Shown one piece after another: positions 1 to 11,399 of a stretch of 64,000 nt of DNA. The position numbers and the translations under genes were made by a program. Position 1 is the first letter of the stretch. Every line of letters begins with the position of its first letter. This DNA comes from Chrysogorgia sp. JL179-B06 (lineage: Eukaryota > Cnidaria > Anthozoa > Scleralcyonacea > Chrysogorgiidae), in the NCBI GenBank assembly GCA_035772405.1, contig JAYKKM010000304.1, positions 166,501 to 230,500 of the forward strand. The letters are read 5' to 3'. Below the pieces are notes generated by a model. That model had not been told where the DNA came from. It searched no databases and saw only the letters and a list, made by a program, of their open reading frames with translations.

Positions 1-1092
1 GACGTGCCGTGTATCCTAGAAGTAGATCTGGAGTATCCAAATGAACTCCACGATCTCCACAACGACTATCCCTTAGCGCCGGAGAGAGTCACGGTAAACG
101 GAGTAGAGAAACTCGTTCCAAATTTGAACGACAAGACCAACTACGTGCTACATAAGAGAAACCTCGAGATGTACTTACGGTTAGGAATGAAGTTAACGAA
201 GATCCATCGTGGAATAACATTCGTCGAGAGTCCTTGGATGGCGAAATATATCGACCTCAACACACAACTTAGGACCGTAGCTAATAATGAGTTTGAAAAA
301 GACTTTTTCAAGCTCATGAACAACTCTGTGTTTGGTAAAACCATGGAGAACATCCGGAATAGGGTTGATATCCAGTTAGTCACCACCGAAGAGAAGATGA
401 GAAAACTAGTCGCGAAGCCTAATTACCATCATAGGACTATCTTCGACGAGAACTTGATAGCCGTACACATGAAGAGAACCAAAGTGAAATTCGACAAGCC
501 AGTCTATCTTGGGATGTCTATTTTAGATCTGAGTAAGACGGTGATGTACGAATTTCATTACGACTATATCAAGCCTAAGTACAGCGATCAGGCGACACTA
601 CTTTTCACGGACACGGACAGTCTCATGTACGAAATCTTCACGGAGGATTTCTACGAGGATATTAGTGGAGACGTAGAGAAACAGTTTGACACATCTGGCT
701 ACACGAAGAACCACCCTAGTTGTATCCCAATAGGTTTAAACAAGAAAGTGCTTGGCATGATGAAAGATGAGCACTCTGGAGAGCAAGTTCTCGAGTTCGT
801 TGGACTGAGAGCCAAGCTCTACGCTTTTAGAACATTGCGCGGTGATCAGAAAAAGTGTAAGGGAGTTAAAAAAGGTGTAGTCGACAAAAACATTATGTTT
901 AACGACTATAGAGATTGCTTATTCACTGGAGAGTCTATGTACAAAACTATGAACGTGTTCAGATCACGTGGACATGAGATATACACCGAAGCGATCAATA
1001 AGAAAGCGTTGAGTTCTAATGATGATAAGCGACATATTCTACCAGATGGGATTAACACGCTGGCTTTGGGACATTTTAGAATCGATGAGTGA
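1..1092 (+). CDS. Protein-primed family B DNA polymerase, C-terminal part (Polinton/Maverick-like)
   Basis: The frame is open at the left edge of the window and ends at TGA 1090-1092, so only the C-terminal ~362 residues are seen. Counting from codon 4, the palm motif B NSVFGKT lies at residues 107-113 and motif C, DTDSL, at 203-207 (two catalytic aspartates intact); a conserved lysine/tyrosine stretch ending in YDYIKPKY lies between them. This arrangement is typical of the DNA_pol_B_2 group used by Polintons/Mavericks and related linear replicons, which prime replication from a terminal protein. No internal stop or frameshift is seen here. A zinc-finger ORF follows 29 bp downstream on the same strand. 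The upstream exonuclease domain, integrase and capsid genes would lie outside the window, so whether the element is complete cannot be judged. A related cytoplasmic or mitochondrial linear-plasmid polymerase is the alternative. Confidence 0.85.
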   Translation, partial: DVPCILEVDLEYPNELHDLHNDYPLAPERVTVNGVEKLVPNLNDKTNYVLHKRNLEMYLRLGMKLTKIHRGITFVESPWMAKYIDLNTQLRTVANNEFEKDFFKLMNNSVFGKTMENIRNRVDIQLVTTEEKMRKLVAKPNYHHRTIFDENLIAVHMKRTKVKFDKPVYLGMSILDLSKTVMYEFHYDYIKPKYSDQATLLFTDTDSLMYEIFTEDFYEDISGDVEKQFDTSGYTKNHPSCIPIGLNKKVLGMMKDEHSGEQVLEFVGLRAKLYAFRTLRGDQKKCKGVKKGVVDKNIMFNDYRDCLFTGESMYKTMNVFRSRGHEIYTEAINKKALSSNDDKRHILPDGINTLALGHFRIDE

Positions 1093-1121
1093 CTTAAAGA
1101 GATCGACTAAGTAAATAAAAC

Positions 1122-1385
1122 ATGGTACGAACGAAGTTAGTTGGAATTTTTTTTAACGACAACAAACAATGTCATTGTGGTTACGTCGGGACGTCAACAG
1201 GACTAAAACTTCACATGAGAGTAAAACACAAATCTAGACCCGGACCGGTGAAGACGAGTGAGTTATTAAATTGTCCAAAATGTGATGTAGTTCGTGGTGG
1301 TGGAAAAGAGTTAGCAAAACATATCACTGTTCACCACAATTCGGGAAGTGGCGAAAAGTGTCTTACTGTTCATAGACGAGAGTGA
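1122..1385 (+). CDS. Small C2H2-like zinc-finger protein of the Polinton-like element
   Basis: An 87-codon ORF starts with ATG 29 bp after the polymerase stop and ends at TGA 1383-1385. It holds two zinc-finger-like stretches: an irregular first one (CHC, then HMRVKH) at about residues 19-37, and a regular C-x2-C-x12-H-x3-H finger at about residues 51-71 (CPKC ... HITVHH). It is rich in Lys/Arg, consistent with nucleic acid binding. The same strand, close spacing and similar base composition suggest it belongs to the polymerase element rather than to the host. The exact role is unknown; small zinc-finger ORFs occur in many eukaryotic DNA elements. The possibility that it is the last exon of a longer ORF cannot be excluded. 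Confidence 0.5.
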   Translation: MVRTKLVGIFFNDNKQCHCGYVGTSTGLKLHMRVKHKSRPGPVKTSELLNCPKCDVVRGGGKELAKHITVHHNSGSGEKCLTVHRRE

Positions 1386-1945
1386 ACATTTTTAGAAAAC
1401 AAAACTGGGAATCTAGTTTTGTTTTTATAACGAAAATGGTGACGGCCATCTTGGATAACGTCACGTGGGTGGTCATCATGTTCGGTGGCGGTCATCTTGG
1501 AAAACACAGTCGGGAAAATGGTGGCGGACATCTTGGAAATAATTTTGGAACACGTGGTGAGCACGTGGACGTTCGGAAAACGAAGTCGGGATGTGTTCGG
1601 GATGTGTTCGGGAAGTGTTCGGTGGATGGCATCATCATGGAAAATGGTGGCGACCTCGGGACGCAGTCGGAAACATCGTTCGGGACGTAGTCGGGACGTA
1701 GAGTTAACACTGTTGTAGGAGGGGCTGGGGATACGAATCCACCCTCGGTACGAACCCACTTTCTCGAAATGGGGTGAAACCCGCACTTTCCTACTACTAT
1801 TTTACAGGGGGGTGTAAGCTCACTTCAACCGACTGACGCACTAGCTTGTAGCGACTATATCCTATCGATAGAAGCTTGTCAAAACAGTGGGGATCCAGGG
1901 TTGTTCGAAAGAGGGTATCTTCGCGGCCATGCCGCGAACCCACTA
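1386..1945. other. Non-coding 3' flank of the Polinton-like element with short GTCGGGACG/GGTGGCG iterations
   Basis: No convincing gene. The stretch 1440-1700 is GC-richer than its surroundings and repeats words such as GGTGGCGG, CATCTTGGAAA, GTCGGGA and GTGTTCGGG at irregular spacing. ORFs in three frames over it are low-complexity shadows. It is likely element-internal or subterminal sequence; no terminal inverted repeat could be paired because the other end is outside the window. Confidence 0.35.

Positions 1946-1990
<45 letters not shown>
1946..1990 (+). repeat. Uninterrupted G45 tract
   Basis: Forty-five consecutive G residues directly after CACTA. Such a run can form G-quadruplexes and is hard to sequence, so the length is uncertain. 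Confidence 0.95.
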
Positions 1991-1991
<1 letters not shown>

Positions 1992-3316
1992 GGGTCAAAG
2001 CCAAAAAGTCCTTTTCCGGCGATTTCTGATAATAATTTTTGAAATATTAGGGCACCACGCCGTTGCTAAAAATGCACGATTACAAAGGGGCATCAAGACG
2101 AGGAAACACTTTAATATAAACTCATAAGTAGTACAGAACCAATATATACACTTTAGCCTTTAGGCATCTGAAAACGTCCATCGTTTTATCTTGGAACCCA
2201 TGTTAAATTATCTGAGTGCTTGTAAAGTGGCTTTGCAATGAAAATTGGATAAGCTACCAAAACAAATCGGTCATTTATCACTCCGACTTCTTCGTCTTGG
2301 TAAAAAACAGAAAACACTTGTTTGCGGAATTTTAAAAGTGGGCGCGCGCCGCGTGTGTGGATCCGCCACCGAAAAATATTGTCTTTCCGTTGGGTGCCTA
2401 CTAAAATGACCCTCGTTAATAACGCACTCTCAATACGAAATGAAAACATGATGACATTTTAATAAATGTATGCTTTGGCGTTCTCTCGTTGATTACATTT
2501 ACATATAAACAAAGCATTTAAGCAACATTAGATTTGCGAGTCTTAAATTTGGTAGTTTTAAATTAATTTAAACTAATAACTGCTAAACGTTAATTGAGTG
2601 TTAAATCCGTGTTAAATCGAACACGTCTAAAATATAATTTCTGCCGACTAAAATAGAACTTCTGCGGACTGAAACTCGTATAAATATAACCCCCCGTAGC
2701 TCCGGGCCTGTGTAGTTTCTCCTTACAATTAAATTTGTAATCATGTCAGCATCTGTGTAACGTACTAAAGATTGCGTCAGACCCATTCAAGATTTTTAGC
2801 TTTGCAAGTTTGTGCCGGTAATGCTTCTTCATTCAACTAGGACATTTTCACTCAACTACCGGTACACTGTCTATAATTGGTCAAATTGTCACATGTGTGA
2901 TATTGAAAATTAAAGCTATTTCTTTTCAAATATATTTATATATTTTAGGCAAATAATTAAAATAATTTCCTTCTCCCGATAACCAACGACACCAAGACGC
3001 CATTCTGGCTATAAGCCTGCTCTTACCAGTGCCCCTAACAGAAGCATTATGTAGAACTCCGCTTTGGAGTTTGTTGGAAGCTATCTGTGATAGCATCCTT
3101 TTCCCCGAGAAACCCCATGACAATTGCCACAAAATGGTTTGGTTTAAATACTTCACTAGCAATTGCATTACCTTCAAAACTAAACAATATACAGTACTGT
3201 ATGTACAGGGTAGATCATCAGATTCAGTTGTTAAAGGAACACTAGGATTGACTTGTTGATTAAATAATAACTTAAACGTTCTCCACAGTCAGGATAGAAC
3301 AAAGTAATATTTCTAT
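1991..3316. other. No gene recognised; AT-rich intergenic sequence
   Basis: Only short shadow ORFs on both strands. Nothing resembling a domain, RNA gene or clear transposon end was seen. Confidence 0.4.
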
Positions 3317-3815
3317 TTGAGACAGAATTCCTCTCCAGATGTACCAAAATCCAAACTTTCAAACAAAACGGACAAAGGAAAAAGTTTGTTTGCACGAGTA
3401 TTATCGATATCTTCAGTTCTCCTTACAACACAACACAACACAACACAACACAAAAATATTGTTAGTGATTCACAGAACAAATTACATCATTTATTACCCG
3501 CATTAAACCACTCTGAGGTATCTCTAAGAAGAAGAAGAAAATTTCAGGTTCCTAATTTCAAGACAATTAGATTTAAAAACGATTTTATTAACTGTAATTC
3601 CAGTAAATATATAGAATATATATAATACATTTAAAGTGTTCTTAATCCATGTAAATATCTAGCTAAATAGCTTCTATTATCTTTTTAATTTATTGTTGTA
3701 AAACTTAACGTTATTCAGCCGAATGTGATTACTAAGGCTGCGAGTTTCAAGTATTAAATCATCAATCAATCAATACAATACAATACAATACAATACAATA
3801 CAATACAACATAATA
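3317..3815 (+). mobile_element. 3' remnant of a non-LTR retrotransposon with a CAATA tail
   Basis: The open frame 3317-3625 contains RRRRKFQVPNFKTIRFKNDF, which resembles the extreme C-terminus of LINE reverse transcriptase proteins (basic stretch, VP, RF, phenylalanine-rich end). After a short AT-rich 3' UTR the sequence runs into tandem AATCAATC and then about nine copies of CAATA (3757-3808), a tail of the kind left by CR1/L2-type elements. The RT catalytic domain is absent (5' truncation). An AACAC pentamer repeat at 3427-3452 interrupts the frame region. The evidence is the end motif and tail only. Confidence 0.45.
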
Positions 3816-4060
3816 TAATATTGTATTCTAAGGAAAAGTTATGCGAAGCTCCTTCTGGAATTAATGATTAATGGAATTATGACGGATGATTATAAATAAA
3901 AATTGGAATTAAAAAAAAGATCAATGGATACCATAACCCTCAGACTTTCAACAAGAGAATGAAGGACACAGAGCTATATAAACAATTTCCAGATGTGTCA
4001 TATCTAAAATATTAAGATATTAATACAAGTGATGAGAAATAAAACAGACACTAGACTTGT

Positions 4061-4227
4061 AATAGCGTAGAGTTTGGCTGCTATTAATAGCTCAAAAAGC
4101 GGACAAACAAACCAAATTTGACTCGCAAATTATTGCAAATGAGCTATTTTCTTTTGTTATGGCCGCAAGAATTACGAGTAAAAGCGGACAAACATCGATA
4201 CTGACGTCATCTCGACGGAGCGCTATT
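4061..4227. mobile_element. MITE, AATAGCG family (copy 1)
   Basis: A 167-bp element bounded by AATAGCG and its inverse CGCTATT. A near-identical copy is at 31365-31530, and a third, interrupted copy at 12996-13889. Shared internal words include AGCGGACAAACAAACCAAAT and GTTATGGCCGCA. No coding capacity, as expected of a MITE. In the 31-kb copy the flanks extend the symmetry to TTAATAGCG / CGCTATTAA. Confidence 0.8.
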
Positions 4228-4851
4228 TGATATGAAATGTAAATACGGTGTCAACAAATCTGTTTTCTATGAGAAATAATATATAAACAATCCATTCAAT
4301 AAATTGTACTGGTGTATCTTGGTTTTCCGCTTATGGTATACAGACACTACCTGAAATGATTAAACGAAGCCTTAATAGTCAGCGTTTACTGTCAAAGCAC
4401 TGAATAATGGTAAGAGCTTGTCTTCGACACACTTCGCTGGTTGCAGTGTATACCCGCCGCGCAGCTATTTATGATAATTTTGAACGAACATCAATAGGAA
4501 AGTAAAATGATCAGCAAAGACAGAAAAAATATAGATAAAATGATGTAATGCGCTTACCTTTAATAGAGCGATAGATCGCTTGCTTCTTTGCTCTTCCTTC
4601 GCATGTTAACAGTACAGTTGGCGCTTTGTTGATCACGCACGATCTAACGCGATCACTTCTCGAATACCTAGCGATCTTATCGACATCTCACGATAGCTGG
4701 TCGAGTATGACGTAAATGAGGTCCAAGACAAGCAAGCAAACAAGAAAGTGCCGACTTAGTGGCTACCGCTGACCTGTCAGCGGTAGTCACAAAAATAGTA
4801 TTTAAGAACAAGCGAATAGCACAGCCCAGGAATCACACTGCAATACATATT
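4228..4851. other. No gene recognised
   Basis: AT-rich sequence with an unusual density of GATC/CGATC words at 4565-4690 but no ORF, RNA or transposon end that I can support. Confidence 0.35.
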
Positions 4852-5845
4852 TCATACGATTCGCATGATTCATATGATTCATATGATTTGTATGATTCGT
4901 ATTATTCATGTGATTCATGTAATTCGTATGATTCATGTGATTCATGCGATTCATGCGATTCATGTGATTCGTGTGATTCATGATTCATATGATTCATATG
5001 ATTCATATGATTCACGTGATTCATATGATTCGTATGATTCGTATGATTCGTATGATTCGTATGATTCATGTGATTTATGTGATTTATGTGATTCATGTGA
5101 TTCATGTGATTCATGTGATTCATATGATTCATATGATTCGTATTATTTGTATGATTCGTATGATTCGTATGATTCGTATGATTCATGTGATTCATGTGAT
5201 TCGTATGATTCGTATGATTCGTATGATTCGTATGATTCGTATGATTCGTATGATTCATGTGATTCATGTGATTCATATCACTTATATAATTCATAATATT
5301 AATATGATTCGTATGATTCGTATGATTCATATGATTCGTATGATTCATGTGATTGATATGATTGATATGATTGATATGATTGATGATTGATGTGATTGAT
5401 GTGATTGATGTGATTGATGTGATTCATGTGATTCGTATGATTTGTATGATTTGTATGATTAGTATGATTCATATGATTCGTATGATTCGTATGATTAATG
5501 TGATTCATGTAATTCGTATGATTCATGTGATTCATGCGATTCATGTGATTCATGTGATTCATGATTCATATGATTCATATGATTCATATGATTCATATGA
5601 TTCACGTGATTCATGTGATTGGTGTGATTCATATGATTCATATGATTCGTATGATTCGTGTGATTCGTATGATTCGTATGATTCGTATGATTCGTATGAT
5701 TCGTATGATTCATGTGATTCATGTGATTCGTATGATTCATATGTTTCATGTGATTCATGTGATTCATGTGATTAGTATGATTCATATGATTCATATGATT
5801 CGTGTGATTCATATGATTTATGTGATTCATATGATTCATGTGATT
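4852..5845 (+). repeat. 9-bp minisatellite, forward block (TATGATTCG/TGTGATTCA type)
   Basis: About 990 bp of nearly pure 9-mers of the form (A/G)T(A/G)TGATTC. Variation is mostly in two positions of the unit (TATG vs TGTG, TTCG vs TTCA), with phase slips at 4980, 5380 and 5560. Long ORFs in several frames (Asp-Ser-Tyr, Ile-His-Met, Asn-His-Met repeats) are by-products of the 9-bp period and are not genes. Confidence 0.95.
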
Positions 5846-6020
5846 CACATGAGTCACATGAATCACACGAATCATACGAATCATACAAATCATACAAATC
5901 ATACAAATCATATGAATCATATGAATCATATGAATCATATGAATCACATGAATCACATGAATTACATGAATCATATGAATCATAATCACACGAATCACAT
6001 GAATCACATGAATCATCATT
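5846..6020 (-). repeat. Same 9-bp minisatellite in inverted orientation, left of the LINE
   Basis: Near 5846 (CACATGAGTCACATG) the array switches to the reverse complement, reading CATATGAAT/CACATGAAT units until about 6020. The block continues in the same orientation after the LINE, at 9392-9710, so the LINE sits inside the inverted half of the array. Confidence 0.9.
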
Positions 6021-9000
6021 TTTGAATCACACCATGGCGGTCAGAGGTATTTTGTTAGCTCTGGCGATTTGAATGATTATCCAGTGATGTCAATGAATTT
6101 TCGAGACCAGAAGCTTGGATTTGGCCAAGAAATTATCGCTCGATCGCTTCAACGCGATATGTGGCAAGCCTCTCTCCCTCGATCGCAACGCAGGAGTATC
6201 CGACATAGTTCAAGTAAAACAATATCACTTATTGGATTTCTATTCCTAAAAACCTTGCTACTCGCTAATGATGTTGAATTAAACCCTGGTCCGCCCGCTA
6301 CTGAGAATGTTGATTTGGCTTCTGCCATATTTGAGTCGAAGTGCACACCTATCTCACTTAAAGCCAAGGGCCTAAAACTTGCTCACCTAAACATCAGAAG
6401 TATCCTTGGTAAGATCGATCAACTGAGACTATATATGATAAATAAACCTTTCGATATTTTATCCATATCGGAATCTTGGCTCAATACAGATATTTTGGAC
6501 GGTGAAGTAGATATACCGGGGTATTCATGTGTGCGAAGAGATAGACGCTTGAGAAGAGGAGGCGGTCTTATAACATACATTAAAGAGGATTTAAACTTTG
6601 AATGTCGGCAAGATTTAGATATTACGGACAGTGAGATTCTGTGGATAGAAATAAATCGAAGCAAGTGCAAACCGCTCATAATTGGCTGTGTTTATCGACA
6701 CCAGATCAATCGGAAAATGATTTTCTTGCTGGGATGGAAGAATCTCTATCGAAGATCGATTTTCCAAACTACGAGAAAGCCCTTCTGGGAGACTTCAACA
6801 TCGACTTTGGCGACAAACCGACATCAAGAAATCGCCAATCGAAGAAAAAGTTTGAAAGATTTTTCAGTTCATTTGGTTTTGACCAACTAATTCTTGAACC
6901 GACACGAATATCTAATCACTCTCGTTCTACAATAGATCTGATTTTTGTCAACAACAAGCATAGAATTACCACCTCAGGGGTAATCCATCTGGGACTAAGC
7001 GATCATTCGCTTGTCTATTGTGTGATGAAATCTGGCATGCCTAAAGCGTCGCCAAGGGTGATTGAATATAGATCATTTAAAACCTACGATAAAAAGAATT
7101 TTACAAAAGATCTTTCACAAGTACCATGGTCTGTTATTTACGCTACTCAGGATGCAAATGATGCGGTCGATTTATGGTCTAAACTTTTTATAGACGTAGC
7201 TAATCAACACGCTCCTATAAAAACTCGACGTGTAAGAGGCTTATCTGCTCCTTGGATGACTACGGAATTGTCGAAATTAATGAATGACCGTGACTATCAG
7301 CATAGGAAAGCTCGCAACACTAACTCTGAAAGATTTTGGGTCGCTTTCCGTAAAATTAATCGGAAGGTTCATCTTTCAATTAAGAAGGCTAAATCCGATT
7401 ACTATATGAAATTAATCGAAGAAAATAAAGGGAATTGCTCGAAATTATGGAATAGTATCAAAGAAGTTCTTCCTACCAAGTCAACTGATCCCATTACCTC
7501 TATACAAAATAACAATATTGTGTATACCACTCCTCGGGAAATTGTGAAAGTTTTTAATGACTTTTTTACAAACATTGGCAAACTTCTTTCACAAAAGTTT
7601 CTATCCCCTCGATCGGTTTTTGCACATTTGCCACAAGTGGAGTCTTCTTTCTGTTTTATGGAAGTCTCACAAGATTTTGTGAAAAGTCAGCTTAATCAAT
7701 TAAAAACAAACAAACCAGCGGGCATTGATAAAATAAATGCAAGAATGATTAAAGATGCAGCTGATACGATTACTCCATCGCTAACTTCTTTACTGAATAT
7801 GTTGATTAAAGAATCAATTTTCCCATCAATTTGGAAAACTGGTAAAATAACTGCTCTTTTTAAAGCTGGCGTGAAAATAGATACTTCGAATTATAGACCA
7901 ATTTCAATACTCCCCATACTAAGCAAAATCTTCGAAAAAGTAATCCATAATCAACTGTATCAATACCTGAATCAACATAAACTATTATCAACGGCCCAAT
8001 TTGGCTTCAAGCCAAAATCATCTACATGTGTTGCTGTGAGTAGTTTCACTGATGAAATGTTGAAAAATTTGGACAAGGGCCATCTTACTGGTTTGATCTT
8101 CTTGGATCTATCGAAGGCTTTTGACTCAGTCGATCACTCAATGTTGTTGGATAAGCTATCTAGCTTGGGAGTAAGAAATTCAGAACTAGATTTGTTTAGA
8201 TCATATTTAACTAATCGTCGTCAATGTACCTGTTATAACAATTACCAATCCGATCTAGCCGATGTTCAGTTTGGTGTCCCTCAGGGATCAATATTGGGTC
8301 CCCTTCTGTTTTTGATTTATTTGAATGACCTTCCAAACTCAGTGGATCATGCTAACATCACCTTGTATGCTGATGATATTGCCCTCTGCTATTCGGATAA
8401 AGACACTTTAATCATACAGGATATTCTTAATAGGGATCTATCAAATATATGTAACTGGCTAGAAAGAAATCATTTGACATTAAATGCGAACAAATCGAAA
8501 TTCATGATGATTGGTAGTCCTCAGAAAATGAAAACTTTGCAATCAGTCACTATTTCCGTTGGAACTGAAACTTTGAAACAATCCACTTCCTTCAAATATC
8601 TTGGAGTAACAATTAACAGTCACCTTACCTGGAACGATCATATTGATAAGATCTGTTCCAATGTTTTAAAGAAACTCAGTCTTTTCCGAAGAGTGAAAGC
8701 ATACCTTCCATTACATGCAAGGAAACTGTTTTATTTTTCCTATATATTGCCTCACTTTGACTATTGCGACATTATCTGGGGTGATAGAGGTAACATATCA
8801 CAAATGGATTCCCTCCAAGTGCTCCAAAATAGAATCGCCAAAGAATTATTGGACAGAACATACTTCTCATCAGCTACGGACGCCCTTCAACAATTATCAT
8901 GGAAACCACTCGATGTTAGGAGAAAATTTCATAGATGTATTTTTATACACAAATGTTTGAACAAGGCAATTGATTACGATTTTGACATTACTCTTAATAT

Positions 9001-9391
9001 GAATATTCATAATCATAACACTAGAAATAAACTCGATATACGTAAACCCAAAGCAAAGCGACGATGGGGTCATTGGACAGTGGTATCACGTGCTTCGGAA
9101 GACTGGAATGAGATTGACATGGCTATTCGCTGCACTGATGATTTTAATGTTTTTAAGAGAAAGTTGAGTAATATCATGTAAAGTTTATTATTATTATTGA
9201 AATTTATATAGTGTAATATAACACTACAACTTTTAACTTTGGATTTTATTATTTTATACTATTCTATACTATTTAGATTTATCGCATTTGTATTTTACTA
9301 TATTGTATTTGTACACGAGGACCCTGATGAAAAACACCTGTTGGTGATTCAGGTTTCCTAATTAAAGATCAGTTATAATAATAATAATAAT
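6021..9391 (+). mobile_element. CR1/L2-like non-LTR retrotransposon, nearly full length
   Basis: The element has a short 5' UTR (about 6033-6086), one long coding region (6087-9181, one frameshift), a 3' UTR of about 200 bp and a tail of ATA/TAA triplets (9376-9391). It is inserted into the inverted part of the 9-bp minisatellite. The word AATCACA occurs at both junctions (about 6023 and 9389) and may be the target-site duplication, but the host repeat makes this ambiguous. There is no separate ORF1; the single ORF with apurinic endonuclease plus RT suits the CR1/L2/Rex1 group. The single frameshift suggests a fairly young copy. Confidence 0.85.
6087..9181 (+). pseudogene. LINE endonuclease-reverse transcriptase ORF with N-terminal 2A-like motif, one frameshift
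   Basis: Translation from ATG 6087 gives a basic N-terminus, a hydrophobic stretch (about residues 47-60) and then DVELNPGP at residues 62-69, a 2A-like ribosome-skipping motif with the predicted break between the last Gly and Pro. An apurinic-type endonuclease follows (LAHLNIRSI, ISESWL, GDFNIDF, SDHSLVYC). The RT domain has NYRPISILP, GLIFLDLSKAFDSVDH, QFGVPQGSILGPLLF, and the YADD catalytic box at about 8365-8376, then LNANKSKFM and YLGVTIN. The end is TAA 9179-9181. Near 6702, after CVYR, one base is missing relative to an open frame, so the endonuclease continues in another frame. This single indel inactivates the copy unless it is a sequence error. The protein would nick target DNA and prime reverse transcription in the nucleus. 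Confidence 0.9.
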
Positions 9392-9710
9392 CACATCAAT
9401 GATACGAATCATACGAATCATACGAATCATATGAATCACACGAATCATACGAATCATACAAATCATACGAATCATATGAATCATATGAATCACATGAATC
9501 ATATGAATCACATGAATCATACGAATCATACGAATCATACGAATCATACGAATCATATGAATCACATGAATCACATGAATCATATGAATCATATGAATCA
9601 TATAAATCATAGGAATCACATGAATCATATGAATCATACGAATCACATGAATGATATGAATCATATGTATACTATGTACCAATTATATGTATACTATGAA
9701 TCATATTAAG
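9392..9710 (-). repeat. 9-bp minisatellite, inverted orientation, right of the LINE
   Basis: Continuation of the ATACGAATC/ATATGAATC array after the LINE tail, decaying into ATGTATACTATG near 9665-9710. Confidence 0.9.
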
Positions 9711-10257
9711 TATATGTATTATTGTATATGGTGCGATACTATATGTAAACTAGTGTATAGTGGAACATATTGTAGGAAGACCTATTGTAATGTTACCATG
9801 AAGTATATACCGAATTATTTTGTATTATTTTACTCGAAAAAAACGTGAAATGAGTAATTACTCGTACTTTGCCGAGTCTTAAAAAAGCTTCAGTTTATTT
9901 TGTCGTCGTCGCGAAATGGTAATAATTTCATCATCCCGATCAACCTCGTACCCAGGCTTTTCACCTTGGTGAAACTGAAAACCACTGCATATATTTATGG
10001 GCTATTGTGATTTACTTAGCTGATCACATTTCTTCGAGTGTTCTTCACTGAAAATCCTTGATGTGGTTGGCAAGTATCTTGATCTTATATACGCTCACAA
10101 TCCCGTTCGCTTTCGAAACTGTTCTGAGGTAACAGTGATATTCTTATAAGCTTTGTTTCCTGTATTGTTTATTGTTATGTTATACAAAATAAAGTCGATG
10201 CTACAGTTTATTGTTTCGTACAAGTACTATTATTAAAGTAGGTGCAATGTTGCTGTC
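9711..10257. other. No gene recognised
   Basis: AT-rich. Contains AATAAAG at about 10188 and short inverted words but no supported feature. Confidence 0.35.
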
Positions 10258-10560
10258 GATTTTACCCTGTGTCACTTGATATTTTACCTGTAAGCATAAA
10301 CGGGGCTCCAAAATGTTCTGGGTTATCAGTAAGTTGGTATCGATTGTTCATATTATATGCGAATGCTTACAAATGAACACACAGTATATAAATATCTGAT
10401 GTTGCCATTTGAATAACCCTGCTTCAGTTGATATTTTACCTGAATTAAGCTTAAATTGGGCTCCAAAATGTTCTGGGTTATCAGTACGTTTGTCTCGATT
10501 GTTCATATAATACACGAATGCTTACAAATGAACACACAGAAATCTCTGACACCCATTCCA
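10258..10560 (+). repeat. Diverged tandem duplication, unit about 170 bp
   Basis: Two adjacent copies (about 10258-10400 and 10427-10560) share the order GATATTTTACCTG, GGGCTCCAAAATGTTCTGGG, TTATCAGTA, CGATTGTTCATAT and GAATGCTTACAAATGAACAC. Spacing is about 170 bp and there is moderate divergence. No coding potential. Confidence 0.7.
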
Positions 10561-11399
10561 ACTATCAAGATCAAAGGAGTAAAGAGAGTTTGTTATTGTT
10601 TGCTGGTTTACCAGTGATGGGTCTGTTCAGCCATGTACTTTCCCAAGGTACTTTCCATTGTCCGCCAACCCCACAAATACACACCTTTCAAACTGATTTT
10701 TGGCATTCATGATTACTGTAGTTGTACTTGGAGGCATGAAGCTGGCCAACAGTAATTTGCCTGATATTACATGAGGCAGGCTAGCCCACTTCCCAGACTG
10801 ACTCACAAGCACACCATTTGAAAACTGTCACTTGGTCTGTGCAGCCAGATACATACCTTTCAGATACAATCTCTGTTTAATCCATGCACTCATTATGGAA
10901 CATGTTCATAACTTATTGTGTATGTGAATAGGCTTGGATAATGCTGGACCTAGGCTTGTAATGTTAAATACAGCTTATATAGGATTATATTGACATTTGG
11001 TATGTTGACATTACTTTTCAGCAGAAATTGATAGGGATTGAACAAGTACTGTGTCAACTAGATTAGTGTCAGCAAGCAAGCTAGGAATGTCATCCTGAAC
11101 ATTGGTTATATATGTGCATGGGGATGTAACTTAGATACTATAGTATACAATGTCATGTCTTGTTGCACATACATGACTTTTGTATTTAATAACCATCAAA
11201 ATATGGTATCTGCACTAGCATTTATTATTACATGTTATTATTATTATTAATAATAATACAATAATATTTATGGTAGCCCCTTCAATACTGGCATCAATTT
11301 CCATCTTGTTTCCTAACAAATTACAGTCAAATATATATATTAATAAATATATATCAATAAATATATATTTATAAACAAAAGTTGTATAAATCCCGTACA
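10561..11399. other. No gene recognised; start of an interspersed repeat near 11130
   Basis: Short ORFs only. The part from about 11130 (ACTATAGTATAC) begins to resemble the repeat found complete at 56545-57255. Confidence 0.35.

Noticed and set aside
4759..6025. Long Asp-Ser-Tyr, Ile-His-Met and Asn-His-Met ORFs on both strands
   Set aside because: They arise from a 9-bp repeat without stops in several frames; no independent coding evidence.
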